The translations under genes were made by a program, and so were the position numbers. A stretch of DNA of 64,000 bases from Streptomyces sp. AC512_CC834 (lineage in GTDB: Bacteria > Actinomycetota > Actinomycetes > Streptomycetales > Streptomycetaceae): assembly GCF_019049325.1 (NCBI RefSeq), contig NZ_JAGMUO010000065.1, forward strand, positions 1 to 64,000. The letters run 5' to 3'. Positions 61,066-64,000 of this stretch are shown one piece after another. The stretch's first letter is position 1. Each line of letters opens with the position of its first letter. Below the pieces are notes generated by a model. The model was not told the DNA's origin. It did not search any database and saw only the letters and a list, made by a program, of their open reading frames with translations.

Positions 61066-61376
61066 CGAACAGCTCGCGTACGCAGACCCGCCCGGGGGGG
61101 GCCACCGCCCCCGGACCCCGGCCGCCTGGCAACAGGAGGGTTGACGGGCCAACAGTTGACCTGTCTGGAGCCGCTGTTACTCAAGGGGAAGAAGCTCGGG
61201 CGACCGCCGAGGTGGACCCGACGGCCCACGGCATGGGACCTCAGGCGTCCTCAACCTCCCCTCTGAAAGGTCAAGGAACCCTCACCCACGTCTGTTACGT
61301 CCTCTCCGACCGGCGAAGAGCCGTGAATCGGGGGCTGCTTCGCGACGCTGTGCAAGTCTGCATCGTGGGAGGCGCC
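61066..61376. other. short gap before the secreted-protein gene
   Basis: About 310 bases without a recognisable gene. The end carries GGGAGG before the ATG at 61377. No clear promoter boxes stand out. Confidence 0.4.
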
Positions 61377-62605
61377 ATGAACAGACGCGTCATACTGCCG
61401 CTCAGTGCCTTATTACTCCTCGTCGGAGCCGCGACGCCTGCCGTCGCAGGCACCGACGACGACAGCTCCGCTACCGGGAAGACGATCTACCGGGACGACA
61501 CGGTCGACGTGTCCTACCAGCAGCTCGCGGCGGACGATCCGCAGTGGAGCGAGGTGCCCCGGACATTCCGCGACAAGGTGCCGGAGGGCTCCTACATCGC
61601 GCAGCTACAGATCAAGAACGTCTCCAAGGACGACATCGACGGCTGGTCGCTGTCGTTCGAGTCGCCGGACAGGATCACGGCGACCGAGTCGGCGAAGCTG
61701 GACGCCCGGCAGGGCATGCGCACGACGATCCAGAACGACCCGGCGGACAAGCTGATCGAGCCGGGCAGGACCTCGACTCTCTGGTACCGCGCGCAGGACG
61801 GAAAGACGGCGGCACACACGCCTGCGTGGGCGCCCTTCGCGATGGGCGGGGCGCGGCCGACGCAGGACACCGACGGCGACGGCCTCCCTGACGACATGGA
61901 ACTGATCTGAGCTGGGATTTCTGGGTCGCCTCGTTCACGCCCGAGTTCCTGATGTGGGGCGAGTTCAACGACATCATGAACATCGGCAAGGCAGGCGCGG
62001 ACGCCGACAACCAGCAAGCGGTGGACGACCTGCGGAACGCCTTCCGCTACGGCCACAACGGGCAGAGCGCGGGCACCGTCACCGTGGACGACGACTACGA
62101 CCCCGCCAAGTATCTCCAGGTCGGCTCCGGCAGCGCCCTGTCCCGGGCGGTCGCGGCATCACCGCAGGAGCAGAGCTACATCGAGAAGGCCAAGGGGATC
62201 ATCCTCCAGTCCATCACGGACAACCGGGGCGGAACGGCACAGTTCCAGGTCCAGGACGACCTCAACAAGAACCTGCTGTACCAGCGGTTCAAGAACAGCG
62301 GCCTGCAGTACCCGGTGTACGACTTCTCCGTCACCGACGCCAACCAGCGTGCCCTTTCCATCGCCATCCATCAGTTCCACGGGCACACGATCCGGCTGAA
62401 GGACTACAAGGTCACCGGGAACACGTTCTCCGGAACCCTGGTCTTCCACTCGTACGACCGTTTCGGGCTCGACCCCGACGACGAGATCACCAACTACGGT
62501 TTCATCGACTGGTTTACACTCCAGCACTTTGACCGGTTCGACGGGAAGTACCCCCCGGCGATCGCGGTGGCGGACGTCGAAGTACCCATCAGTGGTTCGT
62601 TCTGA
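61377..62605 (+). pseudogene. large secreted protein (EF-hand-like loop plus DUF3289-like tail), split by a frameshift
   Basis: ATG 61377 (GGGAGG upstream) begins a signal peptide (MNRRVILPLSALLLLVGAAT) with two consecutive TTA codons at 61410-61415. A domain with YQQLAADDPQWSEVPRTFRD follows, then a calcium-loop-like TQDTDGDGLPDDME, and a stop at 61908. One base out of frame the protein continues TDLSWDFWVASFTPEFLMWG, then FNDIMNIGKAGADADNQQAV and a C-terminal domain QRALSIAIHQFHGHTIRLKD, then GFIDWFTLQHFDRFDGKYPP like DUF3289 to 62605. Restoring one base near 61890 would give a single protein of about 408 residues. Confidence 0.7.
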
Positions 62606-63187
62606 CGCCCTGGAACTGGAGCGGCGCCTGAGGCGGCGCTCGCCGGGCCGGATCGTGCTCGTCACGCTGATCGTCGTGGCGGCGCTCATCCTGGCCTGGC
62701 GAGTCGTCGTCCTCGGTGCACTTGAGGCGCACTACGGCAGCGGGTTCGACGATCGGCGGTTCGACAAGCTGGAGACGGGCTTCGATCAACGGCAGACGGC
62801 CTCGACCAGGCCGACGCCCGGATGCGGGAGCTGGTGGCCGCCCACCCGCAGGCCGAACGAATCGCCTGGAGCCTGGCGCTGATCTGCGTACGCGACGCCG
62901 GACGGTCCGAAGCCTGCGAGCCGACGACTCCGCGGGACCAGGCGACGTACTAGGCTCTGCGTGGCGTCGACGTGATCGTGCACCAGTCGAAGGACGACGG
63001 GCGCACGTTCTTCCGCTTCTACGGGGACGATCCGCCGCGTTACACGATCATGCACGCGTCCGACGGCACGGACGTGGCGGCGTACGCGAAGGACCACGGC
63101 TTCCGGAGCACCCGGTCGTTGAAGCCGGGGTGGGCGATCCTCGGGCCGATCCCCGACGTGGATCGTGAAGATGATCAGTGGCAGTGA
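62592..63187 (+). pseudogene. single-pass membrane protein, frameshifted and with an in-frame TAG
   Basis: GTG 62592 overlaps the end of the preceding secreted protein. The product has a basic N-terminus and one helix (IVLVTLIVVAALILAWRVVV). Near 62790 the frame is lost; the continuation is DGLDQADARMRELVAAHPQA, then ERIAWSLALICVRDAGRSEA. A TAG at 62951 interrupts DQATY-*-ALRGVDVIVHQS, where Gln (CAG) would fit. The end DDPPRYTIMHASDGTDVAAY runs to 63187. It was likely a partner of the upstream secreted protein. Confidence 0.6.
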
Positions 63188-63549
63188 GGCTCGGGCAGCG
63201 GGCAGTTTGGGGCGCAGGGGCGTGAACGCCTTCGTCCGGCGTGGGCCGTGAGGCACTGCGCGTAACCCCGGCACAGTCCGCCACGGCCATTGTGTCTCGT
63301 ACGTCTCTGCGTAGTAGGCGGGACGCGGGAGACGTGCTCACCATCGGCCGGCTGCCAGTGACCGACCTGGCGGTAGTCCCACGCGGCGTAGCCGCAGACG
63401 TAGCTCATCGGTACGTCGCAGGCGCGGGGAGGGAAGACCTCCTGAGCGAAGCGGTCCAGGAACTCGGCGGTCTCCTTCGGGCCCTCACAGTACGGCGGAT
63501 CGGCCCAGATCTCCTTGTACGTCGGCAGCACAAGGAGGTCGAGGTGCAC
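63175..63549 (-). CDS. hypothetical protein, unrecognised
   Basis: A minus-strand frame gives MHLDLLVLPTYKEIWADPPY, then CEGPKETAEFLDRFAQEVFP and MSYVCGYAAWDYRQVGHWQP, protein-like composition for about 75 residues, followed by Arg/Thr-rich sequence. The same frame is open upstream (GLERWEGLECPVH), so the start is unsure. I do not recognise a family; it may be a fragment. Confidence 0.35.
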   Translation of the reverse strand: MHLDLLVLPTYKEIWADPPYCEGPKETAEFLDRFAQEVFPPRACDVPMSYVCGYAAWDYRQVGHWQPADGEHVSRVPPTTQRRTRHNGRGGLCRGYAQCLTAHAGRRRSRPCAPNCPLPEPHCH

Positions 63550-63702
63550 CGGGCACTCCAGCCCCTCCCACCGCTCCAGCCCGATCGACGGCTGGCCCGT
63601 CCGTTCCCGCGGACCCGGAGCAGCAGTTGGACCCCGACGTCCTGATCCGTGAGGAATCTGGACCGGGGTGCAGGGTGTGCAACTGACGCCGTGGCCGGAT
63701 GC

Positions 63703-64000
63703 TCACAGCAGTCGGGCCAGGGCCGCCTCGGACGGGCTTCCGGCCGTCGCCTGGTAGACGATGATCACCTGCTGCTCCGCGCCGCCGACGGTGAGCGCCT
63801 GCCGGCGCAGGGCGAGGCCGCCGACGACCGGATGCGCGAAGCGCTTGAGTTCGTCGCGGGCGGGCCGCGCCTCGTGTCGCGCCCACAGACGGTGGAACTC
63901 CTCGTCCGTCTTCAGCTCGGCGACCAGGCCGGCAGTCCTGGGGTCGCGCGGGTCCGCTTCTGCGCGCAGGGCTGCTGCGGTCTGCGCCGCCACCTCCTCC
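63703..64000 (-). CDS. XRE-family regulator with MmyB-like C-terminal domain (partial)
   Basis: The end of a longer protein runs off the window edge. Visible are AAQTAAALRAEADPRDPRTA, then AELKTDEEFHRLWARHEARP and KRFAHPVVGGLALRRQALTV, ending with the IIVYQATAGSPSEAALARLL motif. This is the ligand-binding C-terminal domain of MmyB-like helix-turn-helix regulators common in Streptomyces. The helix-turn-helix lies beyond the edge. Confidence 0.85.
   Translation of the reverse strand, partial: EEVAAQTAAALRAEADPRDPRTAGLVAELKTDEEFHRLWARHEARPARDELKRFAHPVVGGLALRRQALTVGGAEQQVIIVYQATAGSPSEAALARLL

Noticed and set aside
1..64000. tRNA, rRNA, riboswitch or replication origin
   Set aside because: I found no cloverleaf with a matching 3' end, no rRNA-like sequence, no recognisable riboswitch core and no DnaA-box cluster by reading.

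Overview
The window is very GC-rich with dense coding on both strands, GTG starts, ATGA/GTGA overlaps, many ECF sigma factors, TetR/MarR/LysR/MerR regulators and Tat-type secreted enzymes. This points to a Streptomyces-type actinomycete. Decayed genes and mobile-element remnants (IS5-type, IS701-type, Tn3-type, an integrase tail) are unusually dense, and nothing seen is a core housekeeping gene. That is typical of a chromosome arm or other accessory region, which is an inference.

Layout. 1-1.8 kb: a broken short-chain dehydrogenase divergent from a MerR regulator, then an IS5-type relic. 1.9-8.8 kb: a PhoD phosphatase pair, a molybdopterin oxidoreductase with its membrane cytochrome b, a truncated TetX-like monooxygenase, a secreted hydrolase and a frameshifted TRIC channel. 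10-13.9 kb: ECF sigma, binding protein, FecCD permease and ATPase of a metal-chelate importer. 14-16.4 kb: RidA and aminotransferase pseudogenes and an integrase fragment. 16.5-19.9 kb: a MarR, isochorismatase-like, MFS and NmrA-type reductase cluster. 20-22.2 kb: a Tn3 relic and a symporter gene stopped by one TAA. 22.4-33 kb: a block rich in copper genes (CopA, PCu(A)C, YcnI-like, a beta-propeller ending in CDCC) with a two-component system and two sigma/membrane-protein pairs, one at each end.

33.3-40.6 kb holds a DctA-type symporter divergent from a CuyA-like PLP sulfo-lyase/desulfhydrase and an Asp/Glu-type racemase, then a LysR regulator, a YeiH-type exporter and a second LysR. Together these read as a candidate route for taking up, racemising and desulfonating cysteate (or D-cysteine) and exporting the sulfur product. 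This is the best candidate for an undescribed system here. 41.7-43.8 kb encodes a solitary dynamin-like GTPase. 44.4-46.9 kb is a four-gene TetR-controlled operon with paired CTAG-N5-CTAG operators.

47-64 kb mixes intact genes (GNAT, APH-type kinase, OsmC, two small secreted proteins, TetR/SDR pair, aldo/keto reductase, two paralogous TetR genes sharing a GAACGTTC operator) with relics. The relics include an antitoxin-PIN fusion, a hybrid KS-alpha/chain-length-factor polyketide synthase, a discoidin-domain protein, a flavin disulfide oxidoreductase and a frameshifted secreted protein with tandem TTA codons. Many relics have clean internal deletions as well as frameshifts. No tRNA, rRNA, CRISPR array or replication origin was recognised.
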